A DNA stretch of 64,000 nucleotides, taken from the NCBI GenBank assembly GCA_900545365.1, contig UQYL01000004.1, positions 48,040 to 112,039 on the forward strand, read 5' to 3'. This DNA comes from an uncultured Dialister sp. Its GTDB lineage: Bacteria; Bacillota; Negativicutes; Veillonellales; Dialisteraceae. This document shows, in pieces, positions 50,339 through 58,500 of this stretch. Below the pieces are notes generated by a model. It made no database searches. It was not told the origin of the DNA and saw only the letters and a list, made by a program, of their open reading frames with translations. A program made the position numbers and the translations under genes. How positions within the stretch are numbered: the stretch's first letter is position 1; every line of letters begins with the position of its first letter.

Positions 50339-51595
50339 ATGGCTGATTACAATCCTTATGAAAATATGCTGCATGTCCTGGACAAGGCGGCGGAAAAGCT
50401 CGGCATGGCGAAGAATGAATACGAATTCGTGCGCTATCCCGAAAGAGAGCTCACCGTGAGCCTGCCCATCGTCATGGACGACGGACATGTGGAGGTCTTC
50501 TCCGGCTACCGCGTGCAGCACAGCACGGCCCGCGGCGCGGCGAAGGGCGGCATCCGCTTCCATCCGGCGTCGGATGAGAATGAAGTGAAGGCGCTCGCCG
50601 CGTGGATGACCATCAAGAACGCCATCGGGAATATTCCCTACGGCGGCGCGAAAGGCGGCATCAAGGTGGATCCGAAGAAGCTGTCTCAGCGGGAACTGCA
50701 GCGCCTCACCCGCACCTATGTGCGCCGCATCGCTCCCTTCATCGGCCCCGATAAGGACGTGCCCGCGCCGGACGTGAATACGAATGCCCAGATCATGGCG
50801 TGGATTGCCGACGAATACAGCGCCGTCACCGGCGAATGGACGCCGGGCGTCGTCACGGGCAAACCCATCGTGACGGGCGGATCTCTCGGCAGAAATGAAG
50901 CGACCGGCCGCGGTCTGACGTACACGCTGGAGACGTGGTGTGAGAAAAAGGGCATCCCCATGGATTCCCTGACGCTCGCCGTGCAGGGCTTCGGCAATGT
51001 GGGCAGCGTCGGCGCGCTCCTCATGCACCGGGAAGGCGTGAAGGTCATCGCCATCGGCGATATCGACGGCTCCCTCTATAATCCGAAGGGCATCGACGTG
51101 GAAGCGGCGTATGTGTATGCCAATTCCCACGGCCGCTCCCTCAAGGGCTATGAAGAAGAAGGGGCTTCCTTCATTCCCAATGAGGAGCTGCTGAAGCTCC
51201 CCGTGGACGTGCTTTTCATGGCGGCGCTGGAAAATCAGCTCCACGCCGGGACGATGGAAGGCGTGCAGGCGAAGGTCATCCTGGAAGGCGCGAACGGTCC
51301 GACCACGGAAGAGGCGGACGATTATTTTGAAAAGAAAGGCATCGAGGTCCTGCCGGACGTCATGTCCAATGTGGGCGGCGTCGTGGGCTCCTATTATGAA
51401 TGGGTGCAGAACAAGACCGGCCTCTACTGGACGGAAGCGGAATACAACGAACGTCTCAAGAGAAATATGCGGCAGTCCTTCGAGGACGTGGACGCCATCC
51501 GGAAGGAATACGGCGTCACGTACCGTCTCGCCGCGTACATGCTCGCTCTGAAACGCGTCGTGGAAGCGCAGAATATGCGGGGCTTCCTCGGCTGA
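50339..51595 (+). CDS. gdhA: Glutamate dehydrogenase
   Basis: 418 residues, hexameric Glu/Leu/Phe/Val dehydrogenase family. Interconverts glutamate and 2-oxoglutarate plus ammonia. Substrate site GYRVQHSTARGAAKGGIRFH, catalytic Lys in PYGGAKGGIKVDP, NTNAQIMAWIADEY, TGGSLGRNEATGRGL, and the nucleotide fold AVQGFGNVGSVGA followed by an Asp (IGDIDGSL), which suggests NAD preference. The start is ATG 50339 after GAGGTG. The frame reaches a TTG at 50306 without support. Confidence 0.95.
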   Translation: MADYNPYENMLHVLDKAAEKLGMAKNEYEFVRYPERELTVSLPIVMDDGHVEVFSGYRVQHSTARGAAKGGIRFHPASDENEVKALAAWMTIKNAIGNIPYGGAKGGIKVDPKKLSQRELQRLTRTYVRRIAPFIGPDKDVPAPDVNTNAQIMAWIADEYSAVTGEWTPGVVTGKPIVTGGSLGRNEATGRGLTYTLETWCEKKGIPMDSLTLAVQGFGNVGSVGALLMHREGVKVIAIGDIDGSLYNPKGIDVEAAYVYANSHGRSLKGYEEEGASFIPNEELLKLPVDVLFMAALENQLHAGTMEGVQAKVILEGANGPTTEEADDYFEKKGIEVLPDVMSNVGGVVGSYYEWVQNKTGLYWTEAEYNERLKRNMRQSFEDVDAIRKEYGVTYRLAAYMLALKRVVEAQNMRGFLG

Positions 51596-51603
51596 CAGGA
51601 CAG

Positions 51604-51633
51604 AAAACGCATCTCTTCGGAGGTGCGTTTTTT
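51604..51633 (+). terminator. Terminator after gdhA
   Basis: AAACGCATCT, loop CTTCGG, AGGTGCGTTT plus T residues. Confidence 0.87.
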
Positions 51634-51701
51634 GCTGCCTTTTCAGCGGAGTCCCGTGACCGGCGCTGCGGAGGAGGGAAAAGAGCGGCGGAGGAGAATT
51701 T

Positions 51702-51764
51702 TTGCGCCCCTTCCCGCCGGGGCGTATAATAGAAACGCAGACTTTTTCGAGGGTCTGCGTTTTT
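51702..51764 (+). promoter_or_regulatory. Promoter with an immediate 5' hairpin before the drug exporter
   Basis: TTGCGC (51702-51707), 17-bp spacer, TATAAT (51725-51730). Right at the expected start point the stem AACGCAGAC / GTCTGCGTT (about 51734-51761) forms, followed by TTTT. It resembles a terminator but begins at the 5' end. It may be an attenuator or a 5' protective stem. Confidence 0.6.
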
Positions 51765-51814
51765 CTGATGTGTGCTGCTTTCGGGCAGTGTTTTCTTTTC
51801 TTATGGAGGGTCGT

Positions 51815-52999
51815 ATGAGTGATGCATACCTGCTTGTGTTTCTCGGCCTGATCTCCGCCATGTCTCCCCTTTCGACGGACATGTACCTGCCGGGGCTGCC
51901 GGAGCTCCGGGCGGATTTCGGCATTTCCCCGTCGCTGGCGCAGCTCACGCTCACCATGACCATGGCGGGCATGGCCGTGGGGCAGGTGGCGGGCGGGCCG
52001 CTGTCGGACCGGTTCGGGAGGAAGAAACCGCTCCTTTTCGGCATGGCCGGGTTTCTTCTGATGTCGGCGGCGTGCTTTTTTTCGGAAAATATTTACGTCT
52101 TCCTGGCGTTCCGGTTCGCCCAGGGCTTCTGCGGGGCCTTCGGCATCGTCATTTCCCGCGCCATCGCCCGCGATGTGCGGAGCGGGGCGGCGCTGCTGAA
52201 ATTCCTCTCCATTCTCATGATGGTGCACGGCCTCGCGCCGGTGCTCGCGCCGGTCATCGGCGGCCAGCTGCTGCTCTTCCTGCCGTGGAGGGGCGTCTTT
52301 GCCGCGCTCGCCGGGGTGGGGGCGGTGCTCACGGTGATGACGGCCGTCTTCCGGGAGACCCTGCCTTCGGAGCGGCGCACGGGGAGCCTTTCCGGGAGCT
52401 TCGTGAGCTTTGCGGAGCTGCTCCGGGATCGGTACTTCCTCGGCCACTGCCTCGTGCAGTGCTTTGTCTTCGGCGGCTTTTTCTCCTACCTGGCGGGATC
52501 GTCCTTTCTTTTCCAGAATGTGTACGGCGTCTCGCCGCAGACATTCAGCTTCATTTTCGGCAGCATCGGGCTGGGGCTCATGGCGGCGGGGACGCTTCCC
52601 GCGAAAATGGCCGGCGTTGTGGAAGGGGTGACCATGCTGAAATGGGCGCTCATCCTGCCCGTGGCGGGGAGCCTTCTCCTCCTGGCGGGATTCCTCGCGG
52701 GCGCGCCCATCTGGTACACCGTGCCCGTGCTCTTTGCGACCATCGTCCCCATGTCCGTCATGGGCGCGGCGAGCACGGCTCTCTCCCTGTCCCGGCAGGG
52801 GAAGAATGCCGGGAGCGCTTCGGCGCTGCTCGGATTCTTCTCCATGATCCTCGGCGGGGCGTGCATGCCTCTCGTGGGCATCGCGGGCGACCATACGGCA
52901 GTGCCCATGGGCTGCCTCATGGCGGCGGGCTACGGGCTGGCGCTTTTTACCTTTTTCCGCATGATCGCGCCTTTCCACCGGCGCGGCGCGGCGAAATGA
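51815..52999 (+). CDS. Bcr/CflA-family multidrug efflux transporter (MFS)
   Basis: 394 residues, 12 membrane helices. Family signatures: SPLSTDMYLPGLPELRADFG in helix 1 and the loop after it, GQVAGGPLSDRFGRKKPLL in the helix 2-3 loop (MFS motif A), RFAQGFCGAFGIVISRAIARD, and MGAASTALSLSRQGKNAGSASALLGF. Proton-driven export of drugs such as bicyclomycin or chloramphenicol is typical. ATG 51815 lies 4 bases after GGAGGG. Confidence 0.92.
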   Translation: MSDAYLLVFLGLISAMSPLSTDMYLPGLPELRADFGISPSLAQLTLTMTMAGMAVGQVAGGPLSDRFGRKKPLLFGMAGFLLMSAACFFSENIYVFLAFRFAQGFCGAFGIVISRAIARDVRSGAALLKFLSILMMVHGLAPVLAPVIGGQLLLFLPWRGVFAALAGVGAVLTVMTAVFRETLPSERRTGSLSGSFVSFAELLRDRYFLGHCLVQCFVFGGFFSYLAGSSFLFQNVYGVSPQTFSFIFGSIGLGLMAAGTLPAKMAGVVEGVTMLKWALILPVAGSLLLLAGFLAGAPIWYTVPVLFATIVPMSVMGAASTALSLSRQGKNAGSASALLGFFSMILGGACMPLVGIAGDHTAVPMGCLMAAGYGLALFTFFRMIAPFHRRGAAK

Positions 53000-53071
53000 T
53001 GAGCTCCCTCACGGGGGCTTTTCCTTATGCCTTTTTTTGGATAAAATAGAGGAACGACAGGAGGAATAAGT

Positions 53072-53851
53072 ATGAAACTGACCATAGATCCGACGATATT
53101 TGAAGTATTTCCCGATCTGAACGTGGGTGTTGTCGCCATAAAAGGACTGGACAATCTGACTGCTGACCGGGACATCGAGGCCTTTCTCCGCCACGCGAGC
53201 CTGGAAGCGGGGCTGCTCCTTTCGCTGAAGCCGCTCGCTTCCGACCAGGGCGTCCGGGCGTACCGCGCGGCGCTGGCGAAGCTCGGCGGAGCCGGGGAAG
53301 ACTGCGTGCCTGCCATGGAGGCCGTTCTCCGGGAGCTGGGCGAGGGGATCGCCGAGGAAAAGGCGGCGGCGCTTTCCGGCAAAGCGGAGCAGAAAGCGCC
53401 GGGGAGCGTTTCCGGCCTTGTAGGAGACACGGCGCTCCGCCGTTTCGATCCGGTGACCGACCTCGTGCGGGGCGCGGAGATCCAGTTCCGTCTGCCCGTC
53501 TTTGCTTTTGACGTGGGCCGGGAAGAGACGCCGCTTGCCCTGCGCCGGGCGGAGGAAGGCGATGTCTTTACCGGGGAAGGCGGCCCGTCCGCGCCGGAAG
53601 CGGGTGAGATCATCTGGGCTTTCGGGAAGGAAGCGGCGGTGCGCCATTTCTTCTGCGAAGCGGGGGAAGCCGGACGGGTGACCGGCGAGACGAGAAACGT
53701 GCTGGTCGTCCTGCCTTGTTTCGCCGTAACCCGGAGAAAGGCCATGTCCGTGCGGAATGAACTGGCCCGGCGGATGAAAGATTCCTTCGGCAGGGCGGCG
53801 GAGTCGGCGTGGCTCGACAAGGGTACGCCGGAATTTATCTCGGAGATCTGA
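53072..53851 (+). CDS. B3/B4 tRNA-binding domain protein
   Basis: 259 residues. FEVFPDLNVGVVAIKGLDN matches the opening of the B3/B4 domain found in PheRS beta, and GETRNVLVVLPCFAVTRRK lies near its end. Stand-alone B3/B4 proteins are thought to edit misacylated tRNA or bind nucleic acids. The middle (about residues 95-150) looks expanded relative to short family members. AGGAGGAATAAGT precedes ATG. First of a three-gene run with an exonuclease and ogt. Confidence 0.8.
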   Translation: MKLTIDPTIFEVFPDLNVGVVAIKGLDNLTADRDIEAFLRHASLEAGLLLSLKPLASDQGVRAYRAALAKLGGAGEDCVPAMEAVLRELGEGIAEEKAAALSGKAEQKAPGSVSGLVGDTALRRFDPVTDLVRGAEIQFRLPVFAFDVGREETPLALRRAEEGDVFTGEGGPSAPEAGEIIWAFGKEAAVRHFFCEAGEAGRVTGETRNVLVVLPCFAVTRRKAMSVRNELARRMKDSFGRAAESAWLDKGTPEFISEI

Positions 53852-53857
53852 TGCGCC

Positions 53858-54448
53858 ATGAAGTACGCGGCCATAGATTTTGAAACGGCCAATTATGAGC
53901 GGGCCAGCGCCTGCTCTCTGGGCATCGTCATCTCCGACGGGACGAAGGTGACCGACCGGTGGCACCACCTGATCCGCCCGCCGAAAATGCTCTTCGACGA
54001 GAACTGCGTCCGGGTGAATCATATCCGGCCGGAGATGGTGGAGCATGAAGCGGAATTTCCCGCTTTCTGGGAGGAGATCGCCCGCAGGCTCTCCGGGGCG
54101 GTGGTCTTCGCGCACAATGCGCTCTTCGATATGGGCGTGCTCGCGGCGACCATCGATGCCTATGACCTGCCGGATCTGCATTTCCGCTACGGCTGCACTG
54201 TGAAACTGTCCCGCGTGCTCTGGCGGGACATGGAAAATCACCGCCTGAATACGGTGGCAGGTCTCCTGGGCTTTTCGTTCCGCCATCATGAGGCGCTGGC
54301 CGATGCGGAAGCGTGCGAGTACATCGTGCGGAAGGCGCTGGAGAAGACCGAGTCAGCCACGGTGGAGGAAATGATGGAGAAAGCAGGGCAGCCGCTGCTT
54401 TCTTTCCATGTCAGGCGGACGCACGCGCCGCGGGGATTATTTGAATAG
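53858..54448 (+). CDS. DEDDh 3'-5' exonuclease (DnaQ-like)
   Basis: 196 residues. Exo I AAIDFETANYERASACSLGI (Asp, Glu), Exo II VVFAHNALFDMGVLAATID (His, Asn, Asp), Exo III FRHHEALADAEACEYIV (His, Asp), so the DEDDh set is complete. Length suits a stand-alone proofreading or RNA-processing exonuclease. Six bases after the B3/B4 gene. The C-terminal about 25 residues (VEEMMEKAGQPLLSFHVRRT) are extra. Confidence 0.9.
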   Translation: MKYAAIDFETANYERASACSLGIVISDGTKVTDRWHHLIRPPKMLFDENCVRVNHIRPEMVEHEAEFPAFWEEIARRLSGAVVFAHNALFDMGVLAATIDAYDLPDLHFRYGCTVKLSRVLWRDMENHRLNTVAGLLGFSFRHHEALADAEACEYIVRKALEKTESATVEEMMEKAGQPLLSFHVRRTHAPRGLFE

Positions 54449-54457
54449 GAGGGCACC

Positions 54458-54916
54458 ATGGATCACTGCGTCATAGAAACACCGGCAGGGCGGTTCTGCA
54501 TTTGGGAGATCCGGGACTGCGTCACGGAGTGCGCCTGGGTGAACGCGCCGCTCCGCGCGCCGGAGACGCCGCTTCTCAAAAAGGCGGCGCAGGAAGTGGA
54601 CGAGTATTTCCGCGGGGAAAGAAAAGAATTTGACCTGCCCCTGGCCGCTCCAGGGTCGGAGCTGGATCAGAAAGTGCGGCGCGTCATCATGGCAATCCCT
54701 TACGGGGAGACGATGTCCGCGGCGAAGGCGGCGCAGAAAGCGGGCCTGCAGAAGAAGCTCCGCGCAGTCATCGCTTCGTGCAATAAAAACCCTGTGGCGC
54801 TCTTCATTCCCTGCCACCGCGTCACCGCCGAAGACGGGGAAGGCGGCTACGTGGGCGGCGCGGAGGTCAAGCGCGCCCTGTGGAAGACAGAAGGCATTGA
54901 AGGGCCGGGAAAATAA
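54458..54916 (+). CDS. ogt: Methylated-DNA-protein-cysteine methyltransferase
   Basis: 152 residues. Suicide repair of O6-alkylguanine. The active site NPVALFIPCHRVTAEDG carries the acceptor Cys, with the helix-turn-helix PYGETMSAAKAAQKAG before it and GGYVGGAEVKRALW after. TAGGAGGGCACC precedes ATG. Last gene of the run, ended by the shared terminator. Confidence 0.94.
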   Translation: MDHCVIETPAGRFCIWEIRDCVTECAWVNAPLRAPETPLLKKAAQEVDEYFRGERKEFDLPLAAPGSELDQKVRRVIMAIPYGETMSAAKAAQKAGLQKKLRAVIASCNKNPVALFIPCHRVTAEDGEGGYVGGAEVKRALWKTEGIEGPGK

Positions 54917-54928
54917 AAGAACACAATA

Positions 54929-54967
54929 AAAAACACCCTCCGCATGGAAGCGGAACGGTGTTTTTTT
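54929..54967. terminator. Bidirectional terminator between ogt and the TetR gene
   Basis: AAACACC plus TCCGC on the left arm pair with GCGGA plus GGTGTTT on the right arm, with A and T tracts on both ends. Confidence 0.85.
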
Positions 54968-54973
54968 GCGCGC

Positions 54974-55573
54974 TCACGCCGGTCTGCCCAGAAGAAGATC
55001 GATGTAGCGGTCGAGCGCGGCGGGATCACAGTAATTTTCCGTGAAAAATTCGCCTTTATTCATTTCCAGGATGACCGGGAATTCGATGGCCGAGACAAGC
55101 TGCAGGCTTTTCAGCTCGATGTCCCGCCGGTCGGTGAGGCAGGCGGCCTCTCCCACGGCCTGCGTAAATTTCGGCCAGCACTGCTCATAGAGGAAGGACA
55201 GATACATGAAGTACGTGTCCCGCGCCGCGCCGTCGGGCTGGGCGAAAGTCCGGAAGAGGGCGGGATGCTTCCGCGCGAGGGGAATGTAGGCGCGAATGTA
55301 CCGGCGGAGACGTTCCTTCGGCGGTACGCGCGTATCGTCGAGACAGGCGATGACGGTCTCCAGGCCGCCCACCAGGTCGTCCATGGCCAGGGCGATGAGC
55401 TGGTCTTTTGAGCCGAAGTAGTAGCGCACGGAGGAGATATTGACGCGCGCTTCCCCGGCGATGCGCCGGACGGTGGCCGCCCGGAGGCCCTCTTCGCGGA
55501 GGATGCGCGCCGTGGTATCAATGATCTTCCGGCGGATGCGGCCGCCTTTTTCAGTGAGTTTTTTTTCTGTCAT
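54974..55573 (-). CDS. TetR/AcrR-family transcriptional regulator
   Basis: 199 residues. The HTH region RRIAGEARVNISSVRYYFGS lies at about 36-55, preceded by IIDTTARILREEGLRAATVR. The ligand half contains YIPLARKHPALFRTF and a DUF-like C-terminal LLLGRPA. Its ATG overlaps the activase stop by 4 bases, so it is made from the activase operon and may sense a CoA ester or acid of that pathway. No operator was identified. Confidence 0.9.
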   Translation of the reverse strand: MTEKKLTEKGGRIRRKIIDTTARILREEGLRAATVRRIAGEARVNISSVRYYFGSKDQLIALAMDDLVGGLETVIACLDDTRVPPKERLRRYIRAYIPLARKHPALFRTFAQPDGAARDTYFMYLSFLYEQCWPKFTQAVGEAACLTDRRDIELKSLQLVSAIEFPVILEMNKGEFFTENYCDPAALDRYIDLLLGRPA

Positions 55574-58500
55574 AACGCTGTCCCTTTCTTGGAGCCGATG
55601 GCTTTGCGGAGAAGGGAGAGGGATTCCGGCTCAGGCGTCTTTTCCGTGAGCGCATTCATCATCAGTTTGAGGCGGTTCAGCTGGTTGACCTGGCTGACGC
55701 TGGCGTCGCAGTCCAGGGAGAGGAAGACTGCTTCGGGATAGGTCTCATGGAGCTTGTGCGCCATGCCTTCGCCGGTGATGTGGTTCGGCAGGCAGGCGAA
55801 GGGCTGGAGGCAGACGATGCCCCGGCAGCCGTGGCTGAGGAGATCGATCATGTCTGCGGTGAGGAACCATCCTTCCCCGGCGCGGTGGCCGAGGGAGAGA
55901 TAGTGCTGCGTGCGCTGGGCGAGCGCTTCGATGGGCGTGATCTCATGGAAGCGGCGGGACCGGCGGAGCGCTTTCTCATAAGGACGGCGGTACCATTCGA
56001 GAAGGCGGCGGGCGAAGGTGTCCTTCAGGTCGCGGAGCATGCTGCCGCCCAGGTATTTCCGCTGGAATCGGCTGTCCAGGAGACTGTAGAGGAAGAAATC
56101 CAGCATGCCGCTCGCTTCTGTCTCGCCGCCGTTGTCTTCGATGGCGCGGGCCAGATGGTTCGAGGCGATGGGGCTGAACTTGACATAGATCTCGCCGACG
56201 ATGCCGATCCGCGGGCGGCGGGGCGCGTCGGTGAGAGGCAGGTGGTCGAAATCGGAGACGATGCGGCCGATATTCCTGGAAAAGGCGTGGTAACTGTGGG
56301 CCTTTTCCAGGGCGGCGGCGCACCGTTTCTGCCATTCCCGGCAGAGGGCTTCCGCGCTGCCCGGCACCTGTTCATAGGGACGGGTGCGGTAGAGGCACTG
56401 CATGAGCGCGTCGCCGTAGACGATGGCCATGATGAGCTTTTCGCCGAGCTGGAGGGAGAGCCGGAATCCGGGCTGACGGGAGAGCCCTTCCGTATTGGCG
56501 GACAGGACAGGCACGCGGTCGAGGCCCGCTTCGCGGAGCGCCCGTTTCAGGAAGGCGATGTAATTGGACGCGCGGCACGCGCCGCCGGTCTGGGAGATCA
56601 TCACGGCGGTGCGGTCCGGATCGCAGTCTCCGGACTGGAGCGCGCGGATCATGGAACCGATGGTGATGATCGCCGGATAGCAGGCGTCATTATTGACATA
56701 GGCCAGACCGGTATCGATATCTTCTTTGACCGGGGGAAGCACTTTCATCCGGTAGCCGGAGCCGCGGCCCGCCGCTTCCACGAGGGGGAAGTGGATGGGG
56801 GACATTTCCGGGACGAGGATGGTGTAGTCTTCTTTCATCTTTTTCGTGAAGACCGGGTCGCTGTAAGGAAGCGGCGGCACGTCGTCGCGGTCTTTCTGGA
56901 CGCGCTCCCGGAGCGCCGCTTTGAGGGAGCGGAGACGGATGCGCACCGCGCCGAGATTCAGTCCTTCGTCGATCTTGAGGGACGTGTAGAGCCGGTCTCT
57001 GTAATTCATGATTTCCTGCACCTGATCGGTGACGACCGCGTCGAGGCCGCAGCCGAAGGAATTGAGCTCCACCAGTTCCAGATTGGCGTGGCGGGTGACA
57101 TAGTCCGCCGCGCGGTACAGCCGGGCGTGCCACGTCCACTGGTTAAGGACGCGCAGATTCGGCAGGTGCCCCATGGCGGAGATCCCGTCTTCCGAGAGGA
57201 CGGCCATGCCGAGCTGATTGATCAGGTCGGGGATGCCTTTGTTGGCGGCCGGGTCGACGTGGTAGGGGCGTCCGGCGAGGACGATGCCCGTGAGGCCCCG
57301 CTCTTTGATCTCCCGGAGGACCCGCTTCGTTTCCGCAGCGAGGTCTTCTTTGTATTTCTCCATTTCTTCCCGCGCGGCTTCTGCGGCGTGCATGATGTCG
57401 CCGTAGGGGATGTGCATCTTCTGCAGTTCCTCCGTGAGGCGCGGAATGAGGGCGTCTTTATTGTGGAGCGGCAGGAAAGGATGGAGGAAGGGAATGCCCG
57501 CCCTGTGGAGCAGGGTATCCATATTCCCGGCGATCGTCTCCGGATAGGAGGTGACCATGGGGCACATATAGGAGTTTTCATTGCCTTCATCCGGGCCGTG
57601 GTCGATGCAGGGGTACCAGATGAAATCGGGCTTTCTGCGGATCAGGTCGAGGATGTGGGCGTGTACCAGCTTGACGGGGTAGCATTCCGAATAGGACGGG
57701 ATGGTCTCCAGCGCGCTCACGGGGATCTCCCGGATGTCCGCGCTGGACAGGATGACCCGGAAGCCCAGTTTCGTAAAGAAGGTGAACCAGAAGGGGTAGT
57801 CTTCATACATGTTGAGCACGCGGGGAATACCGACGGAGCCCCGGCCCGCCTTTCCCGGAGAGAGCGGGCGGTAGGAGAAGAGGCGGTCGTATTTCCAGCG
57901 GTACATATTGGGCAGATCGGACGGCGGCGCGGCCTTTCCCGTGAGGGCGAGGGACGCCCCCTTTTCGCAGCGGTTGCCCGAGACGAAGGCGCGGCCGTCG
58001 GAGAAGGTGGTGACCGTGATGAGGCAGTGGTTGCCGCAGCCCGGGCAGCGGCGCACGCCGGTGGTCATGGTGATACCCGCGAGCGCTTCCGGCGTGACGA
58101 GGGTGGAGCGGTGCGTTTCCGGACAGCGGTCTTTCGTGATGAGGGCGATGCCGTAAGCGCCCATGAGACCGGCGATGTTCGGACGGATCACGTCGCGTCC
58201 GAGGAGCTTTTCCAGCGCGCGGAGCACGGCGTCATTGTAGAAGGTGCCTCCCTGTACGACGACTTTGTCGCCCAGCTCGGACACGTCGCGGAGGCGGACG
58301 ACTTTATACAGGGCGTTCTTGATGACCGAGTAGGAGAGCCCCGCGGAAATGTCGGCGACGGAAACGCCGTTCTTCTGCGCTTCCCTGACGCGGGAATTCA
58401 TGAATACGGTGCACCGCGAGCCCAGATCGACAGGGCGCTTTGCGGTGAGGGCGATATTTGCGAAGGATTCGATATCCATGCCGAGGGACTGGGCGAAGGT

